Source: Beroe ovata (Eukaryota > Ctenophora > Nuda > Beroida > Beroidae). From it: a stretch of DNA of 53,259 nucleotides. Under the pieces are notes generated by a model that was not told where the DNA came from, ran no database searches, and saw only the letters and a list, made by a program, of their open reading frames with translations. The stretch spans positions 219,512 through 272,770 of the forward strand of contig CAMPET010000010.1 in assembly GCA_946803715.1 (NCBI GenBank), read 5' to 3'. Made by a program: the position numbers and the translations under genes. Below, one piece after another: positions 12,401-24,300 of the stretch; the first letter of the stretch is position 1; each line of letters begins with the position of its first letter.

Positions 12401-15400
12401 TTGGCAAACCAAAAACAGACAAAAATGGAAACTTGGTTGATAGTGAAGGAAATCCTCTATTGGATGACAAGGGTAACCCTGTGAGACCAGGTGCTCTTCC
12501 ATATGTTGGTTTCAACGGAAATGTATATGGACCTGATGGCAAGCCTCTATTAGGACCTGATGGCAAACCACTGAAGGCAGGTTTAGGACCTGATGGAGAA
12601 CCACTATATGATCATAATGGGAATTTGCTTGGCCCTGATGGAAAGCCTCTTATTGGTCCTGATGGTCTTCCCGTGAAAACTGGGCCAGGACCATTTGTTG
12701 GTCCTGATGGAACTGTTCATAGTCCTGATGGAAAACCGATTCTTGGACCTGATGGGCTGCCTCTAAAAGCAATGCTCACCCCTGATGGCAAACCTTTCAC
12801 GGATGCTGATGGTAATCTTTTGGGTCCTGATGGAAGACCACTACTAGGACCTGATGGTCTACCTATCAAAGCCGCTCCTGGTGGACCTATCGGCCCTAAA
12901 GTTGGCCCTGATGGGACTGTGTATGGACCGGGGAATAACGTTGGACCAGATGGTACTGTATATGGACCTGATGGTAAGCCCACAAAGAATAAGGCTTTGA
13001 TGACACCTCCATCAACAGACAAAGATGGTAACCTCCTTGGACCAGATGGTAAGCCGCTGATTGATGAAGATGGAAATCCAGTAAACGGTCTTTACAAACC
13101 TTACATCGGACCTGATGGAACTTTGTATGGTCCTGATGACAAGCCACTTCTAGGACCTGATGGTAAACCACTCAAAGCTGGTCTTGATGAGAACGGCCGT
13201 CCCACCTTTGATGACAAGGGTAACCTCCTTGGTCCTGATGGAAAGCCATTAGTTGGGCCAGATGGAAAACCTTTCAATAAAGGAGCAGTTGCTCCTGATG
13301 GTACAGTCTATGGTCCAGATGGCAGGCCAGTTCTTGGAAAAGATGGCAAGCCTGTCAAAGCTGCGCTTGGTTCACCAGTTACAGATAAAGATGGAAACCT
13401 CATTGGACCTGATGGAAAGCCTCTCACAGATGATGATGGTAATCCAATCAAAGTTGGACCTCAAGTGATGGTTGGGCCTGATGGAAAACCACTCAAAGCT
13501 GGTTTAGGACCTAATGGGAAACCTAAACTTGGGCCTAATGGTGAGCTGCTAGGACCAGATGGATCTCCTCTTCTGGGCCCTGATGGAAAGCCTGTTACGG
13601 TTGGAAATGGGCCATCTGTCGGTCCTGACGGCACTGTGTATGGACCTGATGGTAAGCCCCTGTTGGGACCAGATGGAAAACCTCTCAAGGCAATGCTTGG
13701 TCCAGATGGCCGACCAGTTGTTGACAAAGATGGTAATCTGATAGGTCCTGATGGCAAGCCATTGGTTGCTGGAGATGGAACGAATGGAGGACCAAAACAC
13801 GATGATGAAGGAAATCTAGTAGGCCCTGATGGTAAGCCTCTCCTTGGACCTGATGGAAAGCCACTTAAGTGTGCTCTTGGCAAGGATGGAAATCCGGTTG
13901 TAGATAAAGATGGAAACATACTTGGTCCGGACGGATTGCCTGTTATTGGTCCTGATGGAATGCCACTCAGATGTGCACTAGGTCCTGATGGAAAACCTAA
14001 GAAAGACAAGCATGGTAATCTTCTCGCACCTGATGGTAAGCCTATAATTCCACCTGGCAAGCCAGTGAACTCTGGAATGCCTAAATCAGGTGGCCCAGTC
14101 ATTGCTCCAGATGGAACTCTGGTTGGACCTGATGGGAAGCCAGTTCTTGGCCCTGATGGAAAACCCTTGAAGGCAGGACTTGGACCTGATGGAGTACCCC
14201 TTACTGACAAGAACGGTAACGTGTTAGGACCAGATGGAAAACCACTTCTGACCGCTGATGGTAGACCAGTCAAAGCTGGAATAGCCATGGTACCAGATGG
14301 AGGTCTCGTTGGACCTGATGGTAAGCCTCTGCTTGGGCCAGATGGAAAACCTCTCCAAGCTGGTGTTGGCAAACCACTGCTCAATGAAAGTGGTCAACCA
14401 GTCGATAAAGATGGTAACCCTCTTCTTGGACCAGATGGTAAACCAATCAAAGGGCCAATTGCTTCACCGGATGGCTCTGTGCTCGGACCAGATGGAAAAC
14501 CAATGCTTGGACCTGATGGAAAGCCACTGAAGGCTGGTGTTGGTCCCGATGGAACCCCTTCAGTTGATAAGGATGGTAATCTTTTAGGACCCGATGGTAA
14601 GCCTGTGGTAGGACCCGATGGAAAACCAGTGAAGCCTGGTGCCATCATTCGCCCTGATGGATCTGTGCTCGGACCAGACGGTAAGCCCATCTTAGGTCCT
14701 GATGGAAAGCCACTACAGGCTGCACCAGGCACTCCACTTACTGACGAAAACGGTAATATTCTTGGTCCAGACGGCGCTCCACTTTATGGACCTGATGGCA
14801 AGCCACTGAAGGCCGGCCTTTCTCCTGGTGGACCAATAACTGGTCCTGATGGAAAAGTCTTAGGTCCTGATGGCAAGCCAATAAACGGACCAGATGGAAA
14901 GCCCTTGAGAGCGGCACTCGGACCTGATGGCTTGCCATTGGTTGACAGAGATGGAAATCTTCTCGGACCAAGTGGGAAGCCTCTCCTCGGCCCAGATGGC
15001 AAACCAGTTCGAGCTGGACCAAGTATTGGACCAGACGGTATTGTCAGAGATGCTAATGGAATTCCAATTCCAAACAAAGATGGAAAACCCCAAGTTGCTA
15101 TGCTTGACGAACATGGTGTTCCAATGAGTTCACCTGATGGAACCCTGATGGGTGAAGACGGTCTTCCCATAATTGATGACATTGGTAACCCTATTAGTGA
15201 TCATTGTGCTCCTCCTAAAGGGCTACCAGTTGGACCTGATGGTACTGTATATGGACCAAATGGTAAACCATTGACTGGCCCAGATGGAAAGCCTCTCAAA
15301 GCTGGTTTGGGTCCCGATGGTCTTCCAAAGACTGACAAAGATGGTAATCTTCTTGGACCTGATGGAAAACCACTCAAAGGACCAAGTGGACATACTGTTC

Positions 15401-18400
15401 AAGCAGGTCCCTGTGTTGGTCCAGATGGCACCGTGCGACATCCTGATGGAACTGTAGTCAAAGGTCTTGATGGCATGCCACTGAAAACTATGCTGAGCCC
15501 AGATGGAAAGTTGGTAGTGAATCCTGATGGAACACTTCTTGCACCTGATGGTAAACCTCTCTGTGGACCTGATGGGAAGCCACTTAAGCCAGGCTGTGGT
15601 GTTGCACCAGATGGCACTGTCACTGGTCCTGATGGGCAACCACTGCTCGGACCTGATGGCAAACCACTGAAAGCTGGATTAGGCCCTGATGGAAAGCCTC
15701 TCTACGCACCTGATGGAGCTCTGCTAGGGCCTGACGGAAAACCGTTGGTTGGACCAGATGGTAATTTGATTGGTCCTGATGGAAAACCTCTGCTCGGACC
15801 TGATGGACGACCTGTGAAGCCAGGAACAACTGTTGGCCCTGATGGTACAGTCTATGGACCTGACGGTCAGCCATTGTTAGGCCCTGATGGCAAGCCTCTC
15901 AAAGCTAGCCTGGGACCAGATGGTAAGCCTAGACGAGGGCCAGCTGGTGAGTTAGTTGATGAGGAAGGTAACCCCCTTACTGATGCTGAGGGAAATCCAG
16001 TGAAACCAGCAACTTTCGTTGGTCCTGATGGCACTGTGTATGGACCGAATGGCAAGCCGCTACTTGGCCCTGATGGAAAACCGCTGAAAGCTGGACTTGG
16101 ACCTGACGGTAAGCCGGCTATTGGTCCTGATGGCTCACTTCTCGGACCTGATGGCAAGCCTCTCATTGGACCAGATGGTAAACCAATCGGTCCAGGTAAT
16201 GACAGGACACATGCTACTGGACTTGGACCTGATGGTAAGCCACTGGGTCCTCTTGGAACTGACGGGAGACCACTGCCTGAGGAAGAAGGCGGAGACATGA
16301 CTGTAGTTTGTATTGGCCCAGATGGAGATATGGTCCCCATTGATGTTATCGAGAACCCAGATGGTACCTACTCTGTTAAAGCTGCCCCTGATATGGAAGG
16401 CGATTATATTGCTGATATTCTAGGACCAGATGGAAAGAAACTTGCGAGCATTCCATTCCATGTCAAGCCTAAGATTGATGCATCCAAGGTGAAACTTGGA
16501 GGTGATAGTGTTGATGGAGTCGTAAAGAAGGATAAACCGACCAGTTTCGAGATTGACACCAGTGATGCTGGTAAAGGTCCCTTCACTGCATCTCCTTATG
16601 AACCCGATACTGTCAGGAATGGTGGAATTCCTGGTGTTGGTGACAAACATGGTCCTCAGAGTCCTGATGAGGAAGACACAGATGTGAAGGTTGCTGTTAT
16701 AGGACCCAATGGTGAGCCAGTGGATTGTACTGTTATTGATAAAGGTGACGGTCTATTTGATGTGCAGTATACTCCTGATAAAGAAGGCCCACACAGACTT
16801 GTTGTTCTTGCCAATGATGATCTTGTACCAGGAGCACCAGTTCCAGTTAATGTTTATCCTAATGGTGATGCCAGCAAATGTAAGGTTTCTGGACCTGGAG
16901 TCGAACCCCGAGGTCTCATGGCTGGAAAACCTGCCACATTCAAGGTGGATGCTACCCGTGCGGGTGATGGAGATGTTGAGGTCATTGTCAATTCCCCGAA
17001 TCCTAAGATGAATCCAAATGTTAAGATCACCAAACGTGGTCTTGGAATATTTGACTGCGAATACAATAACTCCCTCAAAGGGCCCTATGAAATCAAGGTT
17101 CTCTTCGCTGGAGACGATGTGCCTGGAAGTATATTCCCTGTGGAAGTCTCACCCAACCCCAACGCAGACAAGATCAACGTATCCGGTAAGGGACTCAAGA
17201 AAGGATATGCCAAGAAGCCCAACAAGTTCGTGGTCGAGCCCAATGGAGCAGAGGGGTCACTCAACTTTGACGTTGAAGGACCTTCTAAATGTGATATCGA
17301 TGTGGAAGACAACGGAGATGGGACAATCACAGTTACTTACACACCTCAAGAGCCTGGTGAATATACTGTCAATGTTACACTGGATGGAGCACAAGCCCCT
17401 GGAGGTCCATTCTTCCCCATCATCGAAGAAGCCCAGCCATCAGATGCCAGCAAGGTCAAACTATCTGGTGATGGCATTGGAAACAATGTCAAGACAGGTG
17501 TTCCAGCCACAATCAAAATTGATGCTACTGATGCTGGTCCAGGAGATGTTGCCGTGAATATCAAGGGTCCTGATGGTAAGAAAGTTCCTGTTAAGATTAT
17601 TGACAACGAAGATGGAACATATGAAGCTGTGTTCGTGCCTGAAGATGTTGGTAACCATAATATTGAAGTCAAATTCGATGGTGATAAGGTTCCAGGATCC
17701 CCTGTAACCGTACCTGTCAAGCCCGGTATTGATGCCAACAAAGTGAAATGTGCTGGTGAAGGTCTCACAAATCCAAGAGCCAAACATGACAATCAATTTA
17801 CTGTTGACACAAGCAATGCTGGTCCGGGAGATGATGTCCAAGTCGAAATTGTACCTATCGATAAGAGTGGACGACCAATTCCTGGAGCAAAGAGAGTTCC
17901 TGTTGTTATCAAGGATCTTGGTAATGGTGTCAAATCATGTGTGTTCAATCCTGATGAGGAGGGTCCTCATATGGTGGATGTGAAGTTCTGTGGAAAGAAT
18001 CCCAAAGACTTCCCTTGTGCTATCAATGTTAAAGGACCTGGAGCCCAAGGCTGTAAGGTTCCTAATATTAACGGTCTTGAAATTGAACCAGAGCAGGAGG
18101 TCAACATCCCGGTCGATATCAGTGGAGCAGGTCCAGGTGACTTCAAGGTGATCATGATCAATGATGCAACTGGCGAGGAAGACACTGTCAGAGTTACTGA
18201 CGGACCTAATCTCATCAAGAATGTTACCCTGAAACCCAGTGGAGCTGGACCACACACAATCATCATGACATTCGATGATGAGGATCTTCCAGGTGGACCA
18301 TACTCCTTGATAGTAAAGAAACCTGTAGGAGCAGATGCTTGCGCAATGAAACCCAACAAGGATGGCAAACTCTTCGCCCCAGATGGAGACACGTTGTCCT

Positions 18401-21400
18401 TCGTGATTGATTTGAGCAATGCTGGACCAGGAAATCTCACTGGAATTGCTAAGGCACCAAGTGGGAAGACTCTCCCATTGGATGTTACCGTTGACAAGGA
18501 CACTGGTTTAGCTGATATCAAGTTTACTCCAACTGAGAAGGGAGTTCATATCATTAACTTGTTGTTCAACGGTCATCCTATCCCTGGATGTCCATTCCAA
18601 TTGGACGTCAAGGGACCCACAGATGTCACAATGACTGGTGGCAAACCGAAGGATGATTCCAGCTCGATTTGCCTTGATTTGGACGACAAATCTCTGGTGG
18701 TTGTACCTAACCTTGTGTCATGCAAGGTTACTAAGGGACAGGATATGAAGATCCCCATCGATCTCACATTCTCTGGAGATGGTGATATCGAGGTTACTGT
18801 TATTCATGATGCAACGCTAGAAGAGGTGCCTGCCAAACTTGTGGACACTCCCAATGGTAAAGAAATCAAAATCAGTCCTAAAGAACCTGGCTGGTATACT
18901 GTTCACTTGAAGTTCAATGGTGAAGAACTACCAGGAAGTCCATACAAGTTCGAAGTGAAAGAACCCACTGGTGCAATGGCGTGCAAGATCAAGAGAGGCC
19001 CAAGGTCTCCGATTAAGGATGGAGAAGATGTCGATCTCATCATCGATGTCTCAAAGGCTGGTGAAGGCCAGCTCCTTGGCACATGCAAAGCTCCTGATAG
19101 TTCTAACATTCCTGTCAAGATAACGACTCTGGATACTGGTGATATCGAGGTTTCCTTCAAACCCAAGGGAGATGGAGACCACACACTCAACTTGGAGTTC
19201 AACAACAAGTCCATCCCCGGATGTCCGGCAACCATCAACATCAAGCATGTTACCCCAGAATCCATTGGTCTTGTACTTGAACTCGCCCCATGGGAAGTTG
19301 ATGCCGCAGCGAAGGGTGCTAAGGGCGTAAGACACCCAGACTTCGACGATGTTACCATCCAGCTAAACCAGACCATGAAGGTCAGAACTTTACGAACTTT
19401 CAACTTCCGTTTCCTCGCCTTTCAAATTCACTGCTTTTGATCATTGATTCCAATCTTCGTAACCACAATCCCCTCGTTTTAGTTCCCTATCGATTTATCT
19501 GCCTCTGGACCTGGCGATGTGGAAGTGTCGTGCATGCACGAGAAATCTAAGCAGCCTTGTCCTGTCACAGTCATACCCACCAAGCCAGGTCAGTTGATTG
19601 GAAATTCCCCATTCTTTGTTTGCTGTAGATTTAAGTATGATATAACCCCCAAACAGAGGCACTCACTTAACCCACACTCTTCAGGCGCTCTGGAAATTGC
19701 CGTCAAGCCTCTGGAAACTGGACCTCACCTTCTCCACATAACTTTCAACGGTGTGGATCTCCCCAAATCTCCCTTCAGATTCACGGTAGAGCCACCGTCA
19801 GGAGCCAATGCCGTTACTCTCAAGAAGAATGCCCAGGCTGTGAAGGTAACAACTTAAACGATTATATTGTTTCGAATTTTCGAGGAATATGGACTCCTGA
19901 TATTATTAATGTGGATATTTTGGAGTTCTATAACTCTCTTGATTCCTCCTACTCTGCCAGGTCGTTAAGGACGGTGTCCAGTTTGCTATTGACTGTTCAC
20001 GGGCTGGTCCTGGAGTTCTGACTGCTTCATGTACCGGTCCTGATGGACAACTGGTGCCATGTGAATGCAGGAAGGTATGCTAGTTTACAATTACTACTCA
20101 GTTTCCACACGTATCTCTCCAGTTAAATGCTATCAAACAGTAGCGCAGTAGGGGGCAGAAAGGGAAACAGAGCAGTTTTGACATTTTCACTCTCAACCAA
20201 TCCAATGTTTTCCCACTCAGTCCGGTGGTGACCAGCTGATCACAATCAAGCCGACGAAAGCCGGACTCCACTCTCTGGAGATCATGTGGGACGGACAACA
20301 GATCCCCGGCTCTCCCATCGAGCTCATGATAAACATGGTGGACGGCAGGATTCTGTATGAGCTGTGCGATGTGCTCCTCCTACTTATGGGTGCATTCACA
20401 GTCAGAACTCCCGATCTCAGTAACATCCAGCTAGAGATTAATCAGTTCATTAGGATACCTATCGACTGCAGACTCGCTGGACCAGGAAAACTACAGGTTT
20501 GTTACAGATAATTTAATATTTGAAACATATTTCGGGATTTCCGATTTGATCCAATGATCCATCTTAAGAGTATCGAAACATACTTGTAGTTGTAGTTAGT
20601 AACAAAAACTCCAAATTGTGATTCTGATTTTAACTCTTTTCCATTTCAGGTGACATGCAAGAATGAGGACACCAACACTACCATTGACTGTGATATGAAG
20701 AAAACTGGTGACATGTATGAGATCACGATAAAACCTACAGGTTAGAAATGGTCAGGATTTTTGGCACCGATCTTTATTCGTATAATATTTCTTCAAGAAT
20801 AGATATTCTGGACCGCTCCTCGGAAGCTTCGTTTTTGGAAGTGGAATATTGTCAGTGAATGCCTTTACTGCACAGTGCATAGGTTCTGGATTTCCCAGAA
20901 ATGTTATAACATTCAGGGATGATAACAATAAACAATGGTCAATGGTCATGTTTAACATCAGCCATCCTCTGTATTAACATGGCGTTGGGAAATACTCAGG
21001 CAATTGTTTAAAATTCACATCGTTTTGAGTACAATTATCAGATAACATAATCATAATCATGATAATATGCGCGATAATGGTGTTAAACGGGAGAAATTTG
21101 AGGAGCTTTTCTCGAATCTCAATTACATTGAAGTGACGTGTTTACTTATGGATCATTGTTCAATGCCTGGTACCACTTTCAAATCCTTCCAGCTTGACTA
21201 GAAACAATCATCTAGATTCTAGCGGCTAGCACCACACCTCTTGCCAATGTGCAATTCTAATACCCCAAACCCCATATACTCCCTCTTACCCCAGCCCTCT
21301 CCGCCCCCTCCACTCCTCTAACCCCTGACTATGCCAGATCCCGGACGACACGCTCTCAACATAATGTGGGATGGAAAACACATCCCCGGATCTCCAGCCT

Positions 21401-23198
21401 ACTTCACTGTCAAGGGACCCGCCCCGGCCAGGCTATGCTACATTCTATCCGGCGCAGACCACATCAAGTGCAGCAAGGGATCAATTTCATTCAGGTGAGA
21501 GAGAAAACCGTGGGATTTGTTATGGAACATTCAGGACTAGGTTTTCTGGTCATTTTCTAGGGAAAGAATCTGTTTCGTATCCTCATCAGCCCCATACCTT
21601 CCTCACCACCCTGACCCACTCAGATGTACGACAAAGGATGCAGGAAGAGGCGAACTCACTGCGCTGGGAGTCGATCCGTTCGGAAAACAGTTCGACTGTG
21701 AAATCACAGAGGAGGCCGACCTTACTTACGCAGTGGCCTTCAAACCAGAGGTGAATATTCTCTGACGTTCGGGTTGAGAGGAATCCGGCGTGCTGTTTAG
21801 CCTTCTGTGGTGACAGCGATGATATATTTCTTGTTAAACTTTCACTTGCTCGAGAGTGGACTAATACACCTCCTGACACACACATACACACACACAAACA
21901 CACACGCATACACATACGTATGTGTGTATGCATACACACACACACGCACACACACACACACANNNNNNNNNNNNNNNNNNNNNNNNNNNNNNNNNNNNNN
22001 NNNNNNNNNNNNNNNNNNNNNNNNNNNNNNNNNNNNNNNNNNNNNNNNNNNNNNNNNNNNNNNNNNNNNNNNNNACACACACACGCACACGCATACACAC
22101 ACATACACACACACGCACACGCACACACAGGGGTAGCATGTTTTAACAATGAATATATTATGCTGGAAATGAAGTGGTATACGTGACACGATATTCTTGT
22201 GATAGGTACCCGGTGTACATAATGTGGATGTTAAATACAATGGGATGAGCATCAACGGAAGCCCGGCACTTATCGATATCAAGTCTCTTCCTCAGGTATA
22301 GTTTCATTGACACCACCACTTTCTCCAACATAGTGCCAGGGAGCATGGCTTCAACACGCTTTACTTGGCGCCACTTCACATCACTTTTCTAATGTTGCGT
22401 GAAGTGTCACGTACTATATAGTAATAGTGGTGCAAATTAACTTCAGTACTAAACATTTGACACCATTTTAGTACTCTATTCTAGTGCTTGACACCACTGT
22501 ACACACACACAGGGAGAGGAAGGCGGAATCTCCCTGGAACTGATCAGCTGTCGTGACACCACTGCCAGCGGAACTGGAACCGAGACACAGGTGCAACAGA
22601 AAGCCACCATCACACTCCCCATCCCACAGAAAGACCATGCAGGACTCAGTGTGGCATGCAAGGGGCCAGATGGAACCGATATCAAGTGTGAGGTTGGTAG
22701 ATTTTCGTTATTCAGTCACAGTGACTTGTTAAGATGCAGGGGTAAAACCGGTTCCATTTGTACTGGGCCATGGATAGAGATCACTAATCGATAGTGACCT
22801 ATCACTGCATTGAAGACTAGTGATCCTAACATATTGATCCAATTTCATACGAATCATGATCCTTGAATATATAATCGTGACATGGCGCCCAGAGAGCGAC
22901 ACCACCCCCATAACTCGATCATAATTTCCATGATCCGCGCGATCAGCTCTCAATCTGATCTATAAGACAGATAAAGCTCCCTTATTTTACACAATGACCG
23001 TTTAACGATCCTATTCCTCTGATCTTGCCCCCCAAACCCCCCTCTAACCCCACCTTTTCTCAGCTGGGAGCCAGTTCTGAAGCGGGGATCAACGTGTTAT
23101 TCGAGCCGACATCGGGAGGAAAACACACTCTAACCGTCCTACTTAACGGCACAAACTACCCTGGAACACCAGTTGACGTGGAAGTACAGGGTCTCTAG
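426..23198 (+). CDS. Giant filamin with GPDGKPL-repeat insertions (18 exons, about 5,701 aa)
   Basis: Filamin crosslinks actin and anchors membrane proteins. Exons: 426-488, 2778-2915, 3033-3195, 3379-3473, 3692-3818, 4044-4213, 4330-4416, 4555-19380, 19483-19588, 19685-19845, 19961-20074, 20221-20496, 20650-20740, 21338-21494, 21624-21750, 22206-22295, 22513-22692, 23064-23198. They sum to 17,106 bp (5,702 codons with stop TAG) and every junction is GT-AG with phase kept. CH1 is at about residues 43-153 (FTRWVNENLK, DGLKLVALL, LKLILGMVW) and CH2 at about 165-275. About 22 Ig repeats follow, close to the 24 of vertebrate filamins. Residues about 957-1695 and 1769-4193 are GPDGKPL arrays splitting two Ig repeats. 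The Ig repeats after the arrays run to the C-terminus, so a dimerisation repeat is likely kept. The start at 426 has a good context (AGAATGG); an ATG also opens exon 2 at 2778. The filamin call is firm; exact small exons are likely but unverified. Confidence 0.93.
489..2777 (+). other. Filamin intron 1 (2.3 kb), no coding signal
   Basis: This is by far the longest intron of the gene, between donor GTGCGT at 489 and an acceptor CCCTCAG ending at 2777. It is AT-rich. I see no conserved ORF in it, only a foldback hairpin at 1653-1711 and one ambiguous base at 2739. Long first introns often carry enhancers, but nothing here proves that. Confidence 0.6.
1653..1711. repeat. Foldback hairpin in filamin intron 1
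   Basis: Arms 1653-1681 (begins TGAAACCTATAAATGTGTGA) and 1685-1711 (ends TTTAGGTTTCA) are imperfect inverted copies with almost no loop. A further GAAACCTAAAAT sits at about 1752. It could be a remnant of a small inverted-repeat transposon or a structured RNA element; no target duplication is evident. Confidence 0.6.
6581..8796 (+). repeat. GPDGKPL array 1 inside filamin Ig repeat 7 (about 739 codons)
   Basis: An in-frame protein repeat made of degenerate 8-residue GPDGKPL(x) blocks arranged in a higher-order unit of about 65 residues. I count about ten units. Each opens with a GPDGTVY-like block, then two GPDGKPL blocks ending in KAGL or KCAL, then a TDxxGNLxGPDGKPL segment, then a linker ending in GP. 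It starts after SVSVNG of the Ig repeat (with a Lys/Pro/Ala/Gly-rich linker) and ends before DINVLVLGPDDKP. That is where the Ig fold resumes with strand C, so the array occupies the B-C loop. Units are diverged (APDG, KPDG, GSDD, GTDG), more so than in array 2. There is no collagen-like Gly-X-Y periodicity. Confidence 0.95.
9016..16290 (+). repeat. GPDGKPL array 2 inside filamin Ig repeat 8 (about 2,425 codons)
   Basis: The same higher-order unit as array 1, here about 35-36 units of roughly 60-70 residues. The central and distal part (about 12500-16250) is the most regular, with many perfect GPDGKPLLGPDGKPLKAGL stretches. The first units (9016-10500) are more varied, and one is interrupted by a unique stretch near 9205-9330 (contains DLKINPKDLGVDKL). 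The array starts just after the first strand of Ig repeat 8 (DLDKLNLGVGEG) and ends before DMTVVCIGPDGDMVP, where that Ig repeat resumes. Synonymous codons vary between neighbouring blocks while the protein motif is kept, which argues for selection on the protein. The composition is Asp/Lys balanced, Gly/Pro rich and probably without a globular fold. Confidence 0.95.
21881..22130. repeat. (AC)n microsatellite with a 112-base assembly gap
   Basis: ACACAC-type repeats with CACGCA variants surround a run of N at 21963-22074. It lies in the filamin intron between exons 21624-21750 and 22206-22295, so no coding sequence is lost. Confidence 0.95.
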
Positions 23199-23816
23199 GG
23201 TTAAATCTTTATACAACTTTTAGCTTAATTTTTACACGCGACTATAGAGCTAATGCGTGATATCAGTGATATGAGGGTTGGAAGTTCAATTCGTCGGAGT
23301 TTGGGGTATGCCGCGTATATCCGCGCGCGTGTGTGTGTGGGGTGTGAAAATGCAGGGTTTCACACTCCTTAATCACACACTCGTGTTGTGGTGTGTGTGT
23401 GATGTGCCCAATTTCTTTAGCAGAGGGAAAGAGAATCATCGGACGTGACCGTCTGACAATCTATACTTATGTGAAAATTTTAGAGTTTTGATATGTAAAA
23501 AGAGAGTACTGAGACGATGCTTATGATTATGATATGCATTTGAGCGCGGACAAATTTTGAGAAGACACTTAATTATGATATTATCACCGGCTAACTGAGA
23601 CTTTTATTAAGTAATGGACAAATGCATCTACACAGCTACGTGTCAGTTGTGTTCATGAGTTTTATTTTGTTAAAAATTTATTGTTTTAAATTTAAAGTTG
23701 TTATTGGAAATTAATAATGATTTGTAAAATTTTATTTCTTATTAATATTATGAAACCAAATTCTGACTCTAACTTTTCTAATGCCCCGTGGTAATGCAAT
23801 CATGATGTTTCAGACC

Positions 23817-24198
23817 GTTTTGTCGATCGATGATAGACCCTGTCGAGAATTTCGTTTTGCGCGCGCTTGCATCAGCGGTCTAGCATCGCCAGACAACAGC
23901 CCGTTATCCAGACCCTGGTCTCTGTGTTCCCGCGCTGCGTGACCCAAATACTCCGCAAGCGCTGCGCTACTCCGTTTTTACGACCTTTCAGATCACCGAG
24001 TAAAATAAAAAGCGCGCAACGCGACGTCTGCACAGGTCTGTGACCAGATATCATAAGGTGTAGGACTGTACGACTACGAAAACATTAAACACAGCTTGTC
24101 TGGCGATGCTAGACCGCTGATGCAAGCCGCGTCTGAGAATAAATTTGCGCGCGCGCGCAACGAAATTCTCGACAGGGTCTATCATCGATCGACAAAAC
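23817..24198. mobile_element. 382-bp foldback element with long GC-rich terminal inverted repeats
   Basis: The ends GTTTTGTCGATCGATGATAG (23817) and CTATCATCGATCGACAAAAC (24179-24198) are perfect reverse complements. The inverted similarity continues inward through CCCTGTCGAGAAT, a CG-alternating block, and TTGCATCAGCGGTCTAGCAT matched by its inverse near 24101-24128. The middle carries TGTTCCCGCGCTGCGTGACC, found again near 41440 and inverted near 41710. There is no transposase, so it is non-autonomous (MITE or foldback). I could not identify a clear target duplication. Confidence 0.75.
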
Positions 24199-24300
24199 AC
24201 AGCATATAGAGTGTTTAAATGACCGTTTTATCAATATGAGTATGACCGTGACAACGGCGATTTACACTGAGGCGACAGGTGTGATCACGATGTTGACTAT

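Noticed and set aside
13461-14384. Long antisense reading frames rich in FPSGP/LPSGP across the filamin arrays
   Set aside because: They are the mirror of the GPDGKPL codons (antisense of GGN CCN GAY GGN AAR CCN). They lack starts, domain signals and independent conservation.
6581-16290. Collagen-like Gly-X-Y repeat
   Set aside because: Glycine recurs in a GPDG pattern with 8-residue spacing, not every third residue, so it cannot form a collagen helix.
9016-16290. EF-hand or thrombospondin type-3 calcium-binding loops suggested by DKDGN
   Set aside because: The DKDGN phrase occurs, but the other ligand positions and flanking helices or Cys residues are missing. Calcium binding cannot be excluded but is not supported.
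19381-19440. Reading on from 19380 to the TGA at 19440 as the filamin C-terminus
   Set aside because: A donor at 19381 joined to the acceptor at 19482 restores a complete Ig repeat (FPIDLSASGPGDVEVS), so the extra codons are intronic.
21842-22282. ORFs of alternating TH/VC residues
   Set aside because: They are translations of the AC microsatellite and the N gap.
23872-24054. Short minus-strand ORFs at 23872-24054 and 41365-41601 sharing RSIWVTQRGNT
   Set aside because: The shared peptide comes from the shared foldback repeat DNA, not from homologous proteins.
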